A DNA stretch of 29,672 bases, taken from Anaerolineaceae bacterium UBA1363 (GTDB lineage: Bacteria; Chloroflexota; Anaerolineae; Anaerolineales; Anaerolineaceae). The stretch covers positions 1-29,672 of the forward strand of contig DBRR01000040.1 in assembly GCA_002306055.1 (NCBI GenBank), in the 5' to 3' direction. The position numbers and the translations under genes are program-made. The notes below the pieces were generated by a model. It worked only from the letters and a program-made list of their open reading frames with translations, did no database searches and was not told the origin of the DNA. Positions within the stretch are counted from its first letter, which is position 1, and every line of letters starts with the position of its first letter. Below are positions 1 to 7,771 of this stretch, piece by piece.

Positions 1-97
1 TTACTGAAAGTGTATGGTCGCTAGGAAAAAATAAGTAGAATCTGATGTTAGCTGATGAGTAATGATTAAACAACATTTACTCCACTTCTGAGGTGCT

Positions 98-1261
98 ATG
101 GAATCTAGCAAGGAACTTATCCCAACCAAAAGCTCGAGCGCTTTCAAGAAGCAAGCTCGCAGAGACCAAATTACCGGCATCCTCTTTACCTTTCCTGCTT
201 TTCTCATCATTTTTATCTTTGGAATTTTTCCTATCGGTTACTCAATCTATATGAGCCTGTTCAACTGGCAGGTTACCAAGGGACCGTTTATCGGTGATAA
301 GAACTACTTGCTGATATTTGGCTCATGGTGGAACTTGCTGGTTCTTGTCGCGGGACTGGGATTGTTTGTGCTCGGTTTCTTCGTATGGACAAGAGCTTTT
401 CAATCCATAAATAACGGTCAGCGGCTGGCGCATATTGCCGGGGCTTTGGTGCTCATCCTGGGAGGTGTCATCTTTATAACAGGTTGGGGAATGATGTATG
501 AAACCGGAAATAAGGATTTCCTCAACTCCTTGATTGTGACCATTTACTATGCGCTGGGGACGGTTCCGGCTGAAATTATTCTCGGATTGGTGCTGGCTTA
601 TATTCTCTATCAGGACATTATCGGCAAAGAAGCTTTTCGCATCATTTACTTCCTTCCTTACATCACACCATCGATCAGTACTGCGGTAGTTTTTCAGATT
701 ATTTTCTCCAGCAGAGAAACTTCCCTTGCCAACACAATTATCGGACTTTTTGGCATAGACCCGCTGAGATGGCGCTTTGAACCCAAGCCGGTTTTGAACC
801 TGCTGGGATTTGACGTTTCAGGTTTGGCTGGAGGACCCAGCCTGGCGCTGGTGACGATTATCATCTTCGGCATATGGTCCTTCGTGGGATACAATACCGT
901 GATATTCCTTTCCGGATTGGGTAATATTCCCAAGGAAATTTACGAAGCCGCGGAAATGGATGGCGCCAGCAAATGGGACCGCTTCTGGCACATCACCATC
1001 CCAATGATATCTCCTGTCACTTTTTACCTTACATTGATCGGTTTTATTGGCACCTTTAAGGCTTTCAACCATATTTACGTGATGCGCACCCCTAGCGCGC
1101 AAAACACGGTAGTCACAACCAGCTTGTTAGTGTTTGACCGATTTTATAAAGCAAACCAGTATGGTGTAGCCACAGCTCAGGCTATTGTTTTGTTTGTTAT
1201 TATCCTGGGTTTGACGCTGGCACAGAACAAGGTATTGGGAGAGCGGGTCTTCTATGGATAA
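98..1261 (+). CDS. Carbohydrate ABC transporter permease, MalF/UgpA type
   Basis: Integral membrane subunit of a CUT1-type sugar importer; it forms the channel with the next permease. The binding-protein-dependent transport motif is visible at about residues 283-302 (YEAAEMDGAS, then the conserved IP), which docks the ATPase. A first membrane helix lies at about 27-52. Two further hydrophobic stretches at about 78-98 and 110-131 sit before the usual permease core, so at 387 residues the protein is about 80 longer than the usual 290-310. The ATG is preceded by GAGGTG at a short spacing. The last eight bases (ATGGATAA) overlap the start of the next permease, so the two are probably translationally coupled. 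The substrate cannot be read from the sequence; sugar or oligosaccharide is likely from the family. No ATPase gene is present in the window; a shared MsmK-like ATPase elsewhere is possible. Confidence 0.93.
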   Translation: MESSKELIPTKSSSAFKKQARRDQITGILFTFPAFLIIFIFGIFPIGYSIYMSLFNWQVTKGPFIGDKNYLLIFGSWWNLLVLVAGLGLFVLGFFVWTRAFQSINNGQRLAHIAGALVLILGGVIFITGWGMMYETGNKDFLNSLIVTIYYALGTVPAEIILGLVLAYILYQDIIGKEAFRIIYFLPYITPSISTAVVFQIIFSSRETSLANTIIGLFGIDPLRWRFEPKPVLNLLGFDVSGLAGGPSLALVTIIIFGIWSFVGYNTVIFLSGLGNIPKEIYEAAEMDGASKWDRFWHITIPMISPVTFYLTLIGFIGTFKAFNHIYVMRTPSAQNTVVTTSLLVFDRFYKANQYGVATAQAIVLFVIILGLTLAQNKVLGERVFYG

Positions 1262-2144
1262 TTCAACAGTACTGCCAACCCTCAAGAAAGATAAGAAAGA
1301 AAGCCCCGCCAGCAGGATTTTGGGTAAAGCGGGTCTATACCTGATATTAATTGTCGGCGCGGTTATTTTCATCTTCCCATTCTTTTGGATGATTTCAAAT
1401 TCGCTGATGACACTGGGCGAAACAATCACCCGCCAAGTATGGCCTAAAGTCCCTCAGTGGATTAATTACAAAGAGGCATGGGACGGCGCAAACTTTTCAA
1501 AATACTTTATAAACAGCGTGGCGGTGACGCTTGGTACTTTAACTGGCCTTCTTTTTACCTCGATTCTGGCAGGGTATGCCTTTGGCAGAATTGACTTCAA
1601 AGGCAAGGATATCCTTTTCGGCCTTTTCCTGGCCACGATGATGATACCTGAATCGGTCACGCTGATACCAAACTACCTACTCATTCGCGGCAATATTTTC
1701 CCGCTGCCAGGCGGCACCTGGATCAACACCTATTGGGCGCTCACGGTCCCGTTCATGGCGAACGCCTTCAGCATCTTTTTACTGCGTCAATTTTTCGCGC
1801 AAATTCCGAATGAGCTATGGGATGCTGCGCGCATTGATGGGTGTGACCACTTGCGTTTTCTCGTGCAGATTGTTATGCCGATTAGCAAAGCGCCGATTAT
1901 GACCGTGCTTTTGTTCGGATTTACTGCTTCGTGGAATGCATTCCAATGGCCTTTGCTCGTGACTACCAGAGACACCTGGCGGCCGCTGATGGTTGGTCTG
2001 TACGGATTTGTGCAGGAAGCTGGGCCGTACACCCATTGGTTGATGGCTGGCGCAGTAATTACTATTATTCCGATCCTGATTGTGTACTTCCTGACCCAAA
2101 AGCAATTCACACAAGGTATTGCGACTACAGGGTTGAAAGGATAG
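1254..2144 (+). CDS. Carbohydrate ABC transporter permease, MalG/UgpE type
   Basis: Second channel subunit of the sugar importer, 296 residues, the usual length for the family. It has six predicted membrane segments, the first at about residues 25-45, and the ATPase-docking motif WDAARIDGCD followed by the conserved MPISKAP stretch near residues 188-208. The start codon lies inside the end of the preceding permease gene (ATGGATAA overlap). The binding-protein gene follows about 90 bases downstream. Family assignment is firm; the exact sugar is unknown. Confidence 0.94.
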   Translation: MDNSTVLPTLKKDKKESPASRILGKAGLYLILIVGAVIFIFPFFWMISNSLMTLGETITRQVWPKVPQWINYKEAWDGANFSKYFINSVAVTLGTLTGLLFTSILAGYAFGRIDFKGKDILFGLFLATMMIPESVTLIPNYLLIRGNIFPLPGGTWINTYWALTVPFMANAFSIFLLRQFFAQIPNELWDAARIDGCDHLRFLVQIVMPISKAPIMTVLLFGFTASWNAFQWPLLVTTRDTWRPLMVGLYGFVQEAGPYTHWLMAGAVITIIPILIVYFLTQKQFTQGIATTGLKG

Positions 2145-2146
2145 GA

Positions 2147-2152
2147 TATAAT
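2147..2152 (+). promoter_or_regulatory. Possible -10 box before the binding-protein gene
   Basis: A perfect TATAAT lies just after the stop codon of the second permease and about 85 bases before the binding-protein start. I see no good -35 at normal spacing, so this is tentative. An extra promoter here would fit the need for more binding protein than permease. Confidence 0.3.
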
Positions 2153-2236
2153 AAATTCTTGGATATTGCGGAGGTCTTTCTCACCCTTCGATATCGTTTT
2201 ACTCAAAAAATAAGATTCAAAATGGAGGTTTTGAAA

Positions 2237-3688
2237 ATGAGAAGAAAGAGTGTTTTGTTTGTGGCGATCATCCTGATTGCCTCTCTGGTGCTCGGCGCTT
2301 GCGCTACCGCAACAGAAACCCCCGCTCCGACAGAAGTCCCAACTGAGGCTACTGTCGCCACCGAAGTTCCGACTGAAGCCGCGCCTGAAGAACCGACCGA
2401 AGTCCCAACCGAGGCTGATCCCTGGGCAGATGTAGTACCCGCCAAGGAAATTGTTTGGTGGCATCAGCACACCGGTGAAGCACGTGAAGCAGCTATCGCA
2501 AAGATCGTCTCTGACTTCAATGCGACTAACGAGTACGGCATTACCGTTACTGCTGAGTACGCGGGAAGTTATGGCGACATCTTCAACAAGATGCTGCCTA
2601 TCTTGAATACCCCCGACGTACCCGATGTAGTTGTTGGTTATCAGAATCAAGTCGCGACCTATCAACTGGCAGATGCCATGTTCGATATGAACGAATTGAT
2701 CAACCATCCCAAGTATGGTCTGCCCAAAGAAGAACAGGAAGATTTCTTCCCCGGCTTCTTCGCTCAGGATGTGTTCTCACTTTTCGACAACCAGCGCCTC
2801 GGCCTGGCTCCCAACCGCTCCATGGAAGTCATGTACTACAACATGGACTGGCTGAGGGAACTTGGCTACGATGCACCCCCCACCACCCCTGAAGAGTTTA
2901 AAGAAATGGCTTGCAAAGCCGCTCAGACCCCATTCAGCGGTGCCATTGAAGGCGCAGCTTCACCCACAGGTTATGAGCTGAGCATCGACACTTCCCGCTT
3001 TGCCAGCTGGACTTTTGCGTTTGGCGGCGACATATTTGATTACACCACCAATCAATTTACCCTGAACAGCGATGCCGCTGTGGAGGCCTGGACATTCATC
3101 CAGAGCCTCTTTGCCGATGGCTGCGCTCGCCTTGTCACTGAAAACTACGGCGATCAGACCGATTTCGGTAACGGCACCCTGCTCTTCTCCGTTGGTTCTT
3201 CCTCTGGTCTGCCTTTCTATGGTGACGCTGTTGAAGCTGACGGTACTCCCTTTGAGTGGTCTGTGGCCGCTATTCCCCACACCACCCCGGATCCTGTCCA
3301 GAATGTTTACGGCGCTTCTGTTTCCATCCCCAAGTCCACTCCTGAACGCGAGCTGGCTGCCTGGCTGTTTGTCAAGTACTATACCAGCGCTGATGTGAAC
3401 GCCGAGTGGGCCAAGGCCTCTGGTTACTTCCCGGTGAGGCAGAGTGTTGCTGCCAAATTCGAGGATGTCTTTGCCGCCGATCCAGCCTACAAGACTGCCT
3501 TCGATCTGCTGAAATTCGGCAAGTTCGAACCTCCTGTACCAGGATACGACTTTGTTCGCGACAATGTGATTGAACCTGTTATGACCAGCATCGTTGATGA
3601 CCCCACCTCGGATGTCAAGGCTCTCCTTGACGAAGCGAACGTCAACGCCAATGACATTCTTGCTGAGCAAATGTCTCAAATCAAGTAA
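2237..3688 (+). CDS. Extracellular sugar-binding lipoprotein of ABC importer
   Basis: Solute-binding protein (family 1, MalE/UgpB-like), 483 residues, delivering substrate to the two upstream permeases. It begins with a lipoprotein signal peptide: basic MRRK, a hydrophobic core, and lipobox LGAC with Cys22 as the lipidated residue. A Pro/Thr/Glu linker of about 35 residues follows, then the two-lobe binding fold starting near EIVWWHQHTGE. The start is set by GGAGG at 2224-2228, eight bases before ATG 2237. An upstream in-frame ATG at 2222 overlaps that ribosome site, and the longer reading frame back to 1931 runs inside the permease gene, so both are rejected. A strong hairpin terminator follows within about 20 bases. 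Ligand specificity is not visible. Confidence 0.95.
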   Translation: MRRKSVLFVAIILIASLVLGACATATETPAPTEVPTEATVATEVPTEAAPEEPTEVPTEADPWADVVPAKEIVWWHQHTGEAREAAIAKIVSDFNATNEYGITVTAEYAGSYGDIFNKMLPILNTPDVPDVVVGYQNQVATYQLADAMFDMNELINHPKYGLPKEEQEDFFPGFFAQDVFSLFDNQRLGLAPNRSMEVMYYNMDWLRELGYDAPPTTPEEFKEMACKAAQTPFSGAIEGAASPTGYELSIDTSRFASWTFAFGGDIFDYTTNQFTLNSDAAVEAWTFIQSLFADGCARLVTENYGDQTDFGNGTLLFSVGSSSGLPFYGDAVEADGTPFEWSVAAIPHTTPDPVQNVYGASVSIPKSTPERELAAWLFVKYYTSADVNAEWAKASGYFPVRQSVAAKFEDVFAADPAYKTAFDLLKFGKFEPPVPGYDFVRDNVIEPVMTSIVDDPTSDVKALLDEANVNANDILAEQMSQIK

Positions 3689-3708
3689 GATTTCGTAACA
3701 ACTTGTAC

Positions 3709-3742
3709 AAACCCTCTCAGATTTTTCTGAGAGGGTTTTTTA
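3709..3742 (+). terminator. Rho-independent terminator after the sugar importer operon
   Basis: A 12-base-pair stem (3709-3720 with 3727-3738, core CCCTCTCAG/CTGAGAGGG) has a six-base T-rich loop and runs into a T tract. It lies about 20 bases after the binding-protein stop codon. Confidence 0.9.
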
Positions 3743-3745
3743 TGT

Positions 3746-3751
3746 TATACT
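3746..3751 (+). promoter_or_regulatory. Likely -10 box of tmRNA
   Basis: TATACT ends nine bases before the first base of mature tmRNA. Any -35 would fall inside the terminator hairpin of the preceding operon, so terminator and promoter are interlaced. Confidence 0.5.
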
Positions 3752-3760
3752 TCAATTACC

Positions 3761-4160
3761 GGGGATGCCTGGTCTCGACGGGAGAGGCTGATTCCGGATT
3801 GCGAGCCGAGAGGTACCGACCTCGTAAAATCAGTACAAAAAAACAAGTGCCAATCGCACAAGTTACGCAACCCTTCCTTTAGCTGCATAAGCTAATCGAT
3901 CGGAAGCTGACCTCCATAGATGAGGTCGCGTCTCCTGGGACCGTTTGCCTGATCGGGACCAGTCAAGACGTCATAAAAGTCAGGCTGCACAGAATCGTGC
4001 CGTGAGGTTCTGTTAAGAGGGCTTTCGGGTCCAAACGGATAGTCTGGCTGCAGTTCGGTCAGTTGATCTGCAGACAGATGAACCTGAACAACTGACTATG
4101 CTCGTAGAGATTCGAGAGTCTAATCTTTCGGACGCGGGTTCGATTCCCGCCATCTCCACC
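3761..4160 (+). ncRNA. ssrA: Transfer-messenger RNA (tmRNA)
   Basis: Rescues stalled ribosomes and tags unfinished proteins for proteolysis together with SmpB. The 5' end GGGGATG pairs with CATCTCC at the 3' end to form the tRNA-like acceptor stem, and the T-arm sequence GGTTCGATTCC is present just upstream. After the discriminator A the genome encodes CC but then T, so the terminal A of CCA must be added. The internal reading frame runs from 3849 to 3887 with stop TAA at 3888-3890. From the family rule that tags end in LAA, I read the tag as ANRTSYATLPLAA with GCC as the resume codon. The length of about 400 bases is at the upper end of normal for a one-piece tmRNA. Confidence 0.96.
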
Positions 4161-4162
4161 TA

Positions 4163-4195
4163 AAAACCGCTCAGAAATTTTCCGAGCGGTTTTGA
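4163..4195 (+). terminator. Terminator of tmRNA
   Basis: AAAACCGCTC (4163-4172) pairs with GAGCGGTTTT (4184-4193) around an 11-base loop. The second arm ends in four T residues. The hairpin begins two bases after the tmRNA 3' end. Confidence 0.85.
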
Positions 4196-4212
4196 TTTCT
4201 TGAACAAGACTC

Positions 4213-4324
4213 GCGCCACAGGGAAATTCCCGATATGTCGGAATGAGCCTGCTTTAAGATGCAAATTTGAGAAAAATGTGGCGCAGGGAGGCTCAATTCT
4301 CCCTGCGGTCCATTTTGAAGACCG
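4213..4324. repeat. Cluster of overlapping inverted repeats, left part of structured spacer
   Basis: No gene is visible. Perfect inverted repeats are packed together: GCGCCACA 4213-4220 with TGTGGCGC 4277-4284; TGAGCCT 4244-4250 with AGGCTCA 4289-4295; CGCAGGGAG 4282-4290 with CTCCCTGCG 4299-4307; CGGTC 4306-4310 with GACCG 4320-4324; and a small hairpin TTCC(C)GA/TCGGAA at 4227-4243. Several arms overlap, so not all can form at once. This could be an untranslated RNA with alternative folds or decayed foldback DNA; I do not recognise a known RNA family. Confidence 0.5.
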
Positions 4325-4327
4325 TTT

Positions 4328-4518
4328 GTAGGGCGAGATTGGAAGCACAGCAACCATTATTACCCAGAGGTCCTGGTGTGCTTCCAATCCGCCATCGGAC
4401 CATTAAAAATCTGCAAAAAAGAAATTACTCTAACCATTGATATCACTGTCATTGGCGGATTGAGGGCATAATATGCTCGACCAATACATTGTTAATAGAG
4501 CCCTCAATCTCGCCCTAC
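4328..4518. repeat. Predicted four-way-junction (cruciform) element with a mobile core
   Basis: Four segments pair in a closed ring. Segment A is 4328-4349, B 4377-4394, C 4453-4467 and D 4500-4518. The 3' part of A (4337-4349) pairs with the 5' part of B (4377-4389), 13 bp. B 4385-4394 pairs with C 4453-4462, 10 bp. C 4458-4467 pairs with D 4500-4509, 10 bp. D 4505-4518 pairs back to A 4328-4341, 14 bp. All are perfect. The shared core GATTG/CAATC occurs at all four junction strands, so the branch point can migrate. The result is an outer stem with three hairpins, loops of about 27, 58 and 32 bases. It lies between the convergent tmRNA and ligA units. The pairing is read directly; function (RNA or palindromic DNA element) is unknown. 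Confidence 0.65.
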
Positions 4519-4535
4519 GAGCATTTTTTAGAATT

Positions 4536-6557
4536 TCAGGGGGCAGCGAGCTCTCGCAGTTGTTGTTCAGAGATGATTGGCACGCCAAGTTGACGGGCTT
4601 TGTCGTACTTTGAACCAGGGTTGGCACCCAGGACCAGGTAGGAAGTCTTGGAGCTGACAGACTCTGAAACCTTTCCGCCATTCGCCAGAATAAATTTTGA
4701 GATACCCTCGCGGGAGAAGCCTTCCAGGGTACCTGTGACTACGAATGTCAAACCGGTAAGCGGAAGTCTACCCACAGGCGTGCTGGTGCTTTCGACGGGC
4801 CAGAGCCCAAGTTCTCTGAATTGCCTCAGAATTTGCTGGTTGTTTTCAAGCTGGAACCATTCAACGATGGATTGCGCCAGGTTGGGTCCCACTCCTTCCA
4901 ATTGTTGCAATTCGTCCAGAGTTGCGTGCGAAAGGGCGTCAAGATTGCCATATTTCTGTGCTAATTTCCGGGCAGCAACTTCGCCAATGCCTTTAATACC
5001 CAAACCGATGATCAGGCGCTGAAGTGACTGCGATTTTGAGGCCTGGATGGCTGCCAGTAGATTGTCGGCTTTCTTCTCGCCAAACTTGTCCAGGGTGAGA
5101 AGTTGATCTTTGGTTAACCGGTAGAGATCGGGTAAATTCTTTACCAATCCGCTTTGAACCAGTTGAGCGACAGTCTGCTCGCCGAGACCAGCGATGTCCA
5201 TTGCTGAGCGAGAGGCAAAATTTTCGATATTGCGGGTCAACTGGGCGGGACAGGCCGCATTCAGGCAGTACCAGGCTACTTCTCCGGAAGCCCGCTTAAC
5301 TTGGGATCCACACGAAGGGCAATTGGTCGGGGGCACATAGACTTTCTGGCTGCCATCGCGCCTTTCCTTGAGGGCGGCGACGATGTAAGGGATGACTTCG
5401 CCAGCCCTTTTCACCAGAACCCGGTCGCCTATTCGCAGATCTTTGTCTGCAATGAAGTCAAAATTATGGAGCGTGGCTTGCTTTACGACCACTCCGCCAA
5501 TGCTTACAGGTTCCAGAACAGCCAGGGGAGTCAGCACACCAGTCCGACCAACATTTACCTGGATATCGAGCAGGGTGGTCTCCACCTCCTCGCCGGGATA
5601 CTTGTAGGCAAGTGAGCCTCGTGGATCTTTTCCGACATAACCGAGCGAATTGGAAAGCTGGAGGTCATTGATTTTGATGACAATTCCGTCCGCGTCATAC
5701 GGCCAGTCATGGCGGTTGAGACCTTCTTTTTCACAGATCTGGATAACTTCATCGATGTTTTTGGCGTGCCACCGGAGGGGATTCACAGGCAGACCAAAGC
5801 TGGCGATATAGTCCAAGATGCCTGATTGGGTCTGGGGAAGTGGGTCGGAAGATTCCACGACCTGATAGAGAAAAAGTTTCAGCGGTCGGGAAGCTGTGAT
5901 TGCAGGATCCAATTGACGCAGAGAACCAGCAGCTGTGTTGCGGGGGTTTAGGTAGGTCTTCTCCCCCCTCCTCTCGAGTTCGGCATTGAGTGCAAGAAAG
6001 TCCGCTTTTGTGATGAAGGCTTCTCCACGAAAAACGATATGCTGCGGTGCTGGGCTGCCGGTTGGCAAGACCGGGATGCGTAAAGGCAGGCTGGGGATGG
6101 TACGCAAATTGGCGGTGATATCCTCACCAACGATGCCATCGCCGCGGGTTGCCCCTAGCGAGAAGATGCCATTGTCGTAGTGCAGAACGACTGTCAAGCC
6201 ATCCAATTTGGGCTCCAGCAGGAAATCGGTCTGCGCAACGCGCGGGTCAAGCCGGAGAATGCGCTCATACCAGGCAAGCACGTCCTGGCTTCCGAATCCA
6301 TTGGCAAGGCTCAGGATCGGGGCTGGATGAGTCACTTTTTTAAATTTTTCAGAGATTTGACCGCCGATTTTCTGGGTTGGAGAATCCGGGGTGATGAGTT
6401 CAGGATGCTCCGCTTCAATCGCTTTGAGTCGGTTGAACAGCTGATCGTATTCAAAATCCGAAATCTCGGGCTGGTCGAGAGTGTGGTACAGGTAATTGTG
6501 ATACGCAATTTTCTGCCGCAATTCGGCAAGTTCCTGGAGAAGGCTTTCATCGCTCAT
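4536..6557 (-). CDS. ligA: NAD-dependent DNA ligase LigA
   Basis: Seals nicks in duplex DNA using NAD+, in replication and repair. About 673 residues, the normal size. Domain order is complete: Ia domain with HNYLYHTLDQPEISDFEYD, adenylation domain with catalytic lysine in KLDG (about residue 117), OB fold, four-cysteine zinc finger (CPSCGSQVKRASG... CLNAACP), helix-hairpin-helix repeats (GLGIKGIGEVAA, LEGVGPNLA) and a C-terminal BRCT domain. I prefer the ATG at 6557, which has AAGGA seven bases upstream and fits the usual N-terminus. A second in-frame ATG at 6581 would add eight residues but has no visible ribosome site. Confidence 0.97.
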   Translation of the reverse strand: MSDESLLQELAELRQKIAYHNYLYHTLDQPEISDFEYDQLFNRLKAIEAEHPELITPDSPTQKIGGQISEKFKKVTHPAPILSLANGFGSQDVLAWYERILRLDPRVAQTDFLLEPKLDGLTVVLHYDNGIFSLGATRGDGIVGEDITANLRTIPSLPLRIPVLPTGSPAPQHIVFRGEAFITKADFLALNAELERRGEKTYLNPRNTAAGSLRQLDPAITASRPLKLFLYQVVESSDPLPQTQSGILDYIASFGLPVNPLRWHAKNIDEVIQICEKEGLNRHDWPYDADGIVIKINDLQLSNSLGYVGKDPRGSLAYKYPGEEVETTLLDIQVNVGRTGVLTPLAVLEPVSIGGVVVKQATLHNFDFIADKDLRIGDRVLVKRAGEVIPYIVAALKERRDGSQKVYVPPTNCPSCGSQVKRASGEVAWYCLNAACPAQLTRNIENFASRSAMDIAGLGEQTVAQLVQSGLVKNLPDLYRLTKDQLLTLDKFGEKKADNLLAAIQASKSQSLQRLIIGLGIKGIGEVAARKLAQKYGNLDALSHATLDELQQLEGVGPNLAQSIVEWFQLENNQQILRQFRELGLWPVESTSTPVGRLPLTGLTFVVTGTLEGFSREGISKFILANGGKVSESVSSKTSYLVLGANPGSKYDKARQLGVPIISEQQLRELAAP

Positions 6558-6600
6558 TGTAGGTTCCTTGGGTAATGACATGCTGAGTTAAATAAAAAAA

Positions 6601-6672
6601 TGTTTCCGGTGGGACTCGAACCCACATGACTGGCTTCGGAGGCCAGTGCCTTGTCCATTAGGCCACGGAAAC
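6601..6672 (-). tRNA. tRNA-Arg (anticodon CCG)
   Basis: Acceptor GTTTCCG pairs with CGGAAAC. The anticodon stem CTGGC/GCCAG holds loop CTCCGAA, giving anticodon CCG, which reads CGG. The T stem GTGGG/CCCAC with loop TTCGAGT is intact. CCA is not encoded. Confidence 0.96.
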
Positions 6673-6682
6673 AGGATTTCAG

Positions 6683-6688
6683 ATTATA
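6683..6688 (-). promoter_or_regulatory. -10 box of tRNA-Arg
   Basis: TATAAT read on the minus strand ends 10 bases before the tRNA 5' end at 6672. No confident -35 is seen. Confidence 0.55.
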
Positions 6689-6722
6689 CCATCGCATTTT
6701 CTTTACTCAGGTTAGTATTTAT

Positions 6723-7127
6723 TTATTGTAATGCTTTGATCATCTCCTCAAAACGATCGGTGAGGTCGGGTCGTGTAAATCTTGGGAAACTATGACCGTC
6801 GTCTGGGTAGCGTGGGAGGATGTGGAAATGAAGGTGGAAAACGCTCTGTGAAGCCAAGCGGCCAGAATTATTGAAGATGTGAAGGTTTTCCAGACCAAGT
6901 TTCTCATGGTAAAGCAGGCTCACTTTGCGGACGGTCTCCATCGTATCTGCCAGGACTTCTGGGGGAACTGTGAAAATATCGGAATAATGTGCTTTGGGGA
7001 TTATGAGTGTGTGATAAAGCCCGACCGGATGGGCATCGAGGAATGCCAGCGTGGTTCCGGTTTCAAGAACTTTCCAGGCATGTATTTGACCAGCAACAAT
7101 CGAGCAGAAAACGCAATTATCTTCCAC
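6723..7127 (-). CDS. HIT family nucleotide hydrolase
   Basis: Histidine-triad protein of 134 residues, probably acting on dinucleoside polyphosphates or aminoacyl/phosphoramidate-type nucleotides in the cytoplasm. The triad HLHFH is at about residues 98-102 and the N-terminal CVFC (5-8) is the zinc-site pair common in this branch. The start is GTG at 7127, overlapping the TAG stop of the upstream gene by one base (TAGTG); the GAGGAA ending that gene serves as ribosome site. It is the last gene of an operon with the DUF2344 and radical SAM genes. The exact substrate is not predictable. Confidence 0.93.
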   Translation of the reverse strand: MEDNCVFCSIVAGQIHAWKVLETGTTLAFLDAHPVGLYHTLIIPKAHYSDIFTVPPEVLADTMETVRKVSLLYHEKLGLENLHIFNNSGRLASQSVFHLHFHILPRYPDDGHSFPRFTRPDLTDRFEEMIKALQ

Positions 7128-7771
7128 TATTCCTCACAAAAAATCAGTTTGGTTCGGGTGACCTGGCAGTCTGCTGGATCCAACCCAAGAAGCTCCAGCA
7201 ACTCATCCGGACGTCCATTCTCGGCAGGAGTTGACTTCATGGATACTTTCAGGAGAGATTGCGGTGCTTGTTTGACGAGCTGCCAATCAAGGATCAGGTT
7301 CTTCATGTCCACAGTTTTCTTACGCCGCTGAACAGGCAAAGCAGCTTGAGTAAGCAGAGTGCTTATCTGGTCTTGCAGGCTTTGCGGATCGGGATCTGCA
7401 GGAAGCAAGACTTCGTACTCACTTGAGAGCAAGGATGCCTGGAGCGAGGGTTGTTGATTATCGATCACTTGCAGGTTCTTCAGGATGAGTTCTAACGGCA
7501 GGGATTTGCACAACCGGTTGCTGATTTCCTCCAGGGAAACCTCCTGATCCAGCCAGAAATCCATCTGTTCGGCTTCACCAATGAAACCGAGAGGCAGAGC
7601 CGAAGCAAGGTTGAGCCTCAGATGCGGGTTGAAACCCTGAGTGTAGCGCAAAGGAAGGTTTGTGCGGCGCAGGGCACGCTCAAACAGCCGCTGAAGGTCA
7701 AGATGCCCGATGAAGCGCAGGTTTCCCAGCTTGGCATAGGTCATGCGGATGCGCAAAGGTTGATCGTTCAT
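7127..7771 (-). CDS. DUF2344 (TIGR03936) radical-SAM-linked protein
   Basis: Protein of 214 residues that usually accompanies, or is fused to, the TIGR03960-type radical SAM protein. Conserved features include the N-terminal RIRMTYAKLGNLRFIGHLDL and PLRYTQGFNPHLR stretches, both typical of the family. The ATG at 7771 overlaps the TGA of the radical SAM gene as ATGA, which fixes the start. A longer frame back to 7888 would lie inside that gene. The biochemical role is unknown; frequent neighbourhood with RNase G and ribosomal protein genes in other bacteria suggests a link to RNA or ribosomes (inference). Confidence 0.93.
   Translation of the reverse strand: MNDQPLRIRMTYAKLGNLRFIGHLDLQRLFERALRRTNLPLRYTQGFNPHLRLNLASALPLGFIGEAEQMDFWLDQEVSLEEISNRLCKSLPLELILKNLQVIDNQQPSLQASLLSSEYEVLLPADPDPQSLQDQISTLLTQAALPVQRRKKTVDMKNLILDWQLVKQAPQSLLKVSMKSTPAENGRPDELLELLGLDPADCQVTRTKLIFCEE

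Noticed and set aside
1..97. Possible gene end or promoter at the left edge
   Set aside because: No frame with a recognisable product, and no convincing promoter pair; only the ribosome site of the first permease is clear.
1931..2236. Upstream extension of the binding protein
   Set aside because: The extension lies within the second permease gene, and the lipoprotein signal peptide with its ribosome site starts at 2237.
1787..2707. 306-codon open frame on the minus strand
   Set aside because: It is antisense to the second permease and the binding protein, both of which have clear family motifs. Its own translation matches nothing I recognise and has no ribosome site.
2960..3679. 239-codon open frame on the minus strand
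   Set aside because: Antisense to the sugar-binding protein gene; an expected by-product of codon bias.
4377..4518. A 115-base insertion with CAATC target duplication inside a once 22-bp inverted repeat
   Set aside because: The two CAATC copies at 4385-4389 and 4505-4509 fit this at first sight, but segment C at 4453-4467 pairs with both flanks, which a simple insertion would not explain. The four-way fold accounts for more of the sequence.
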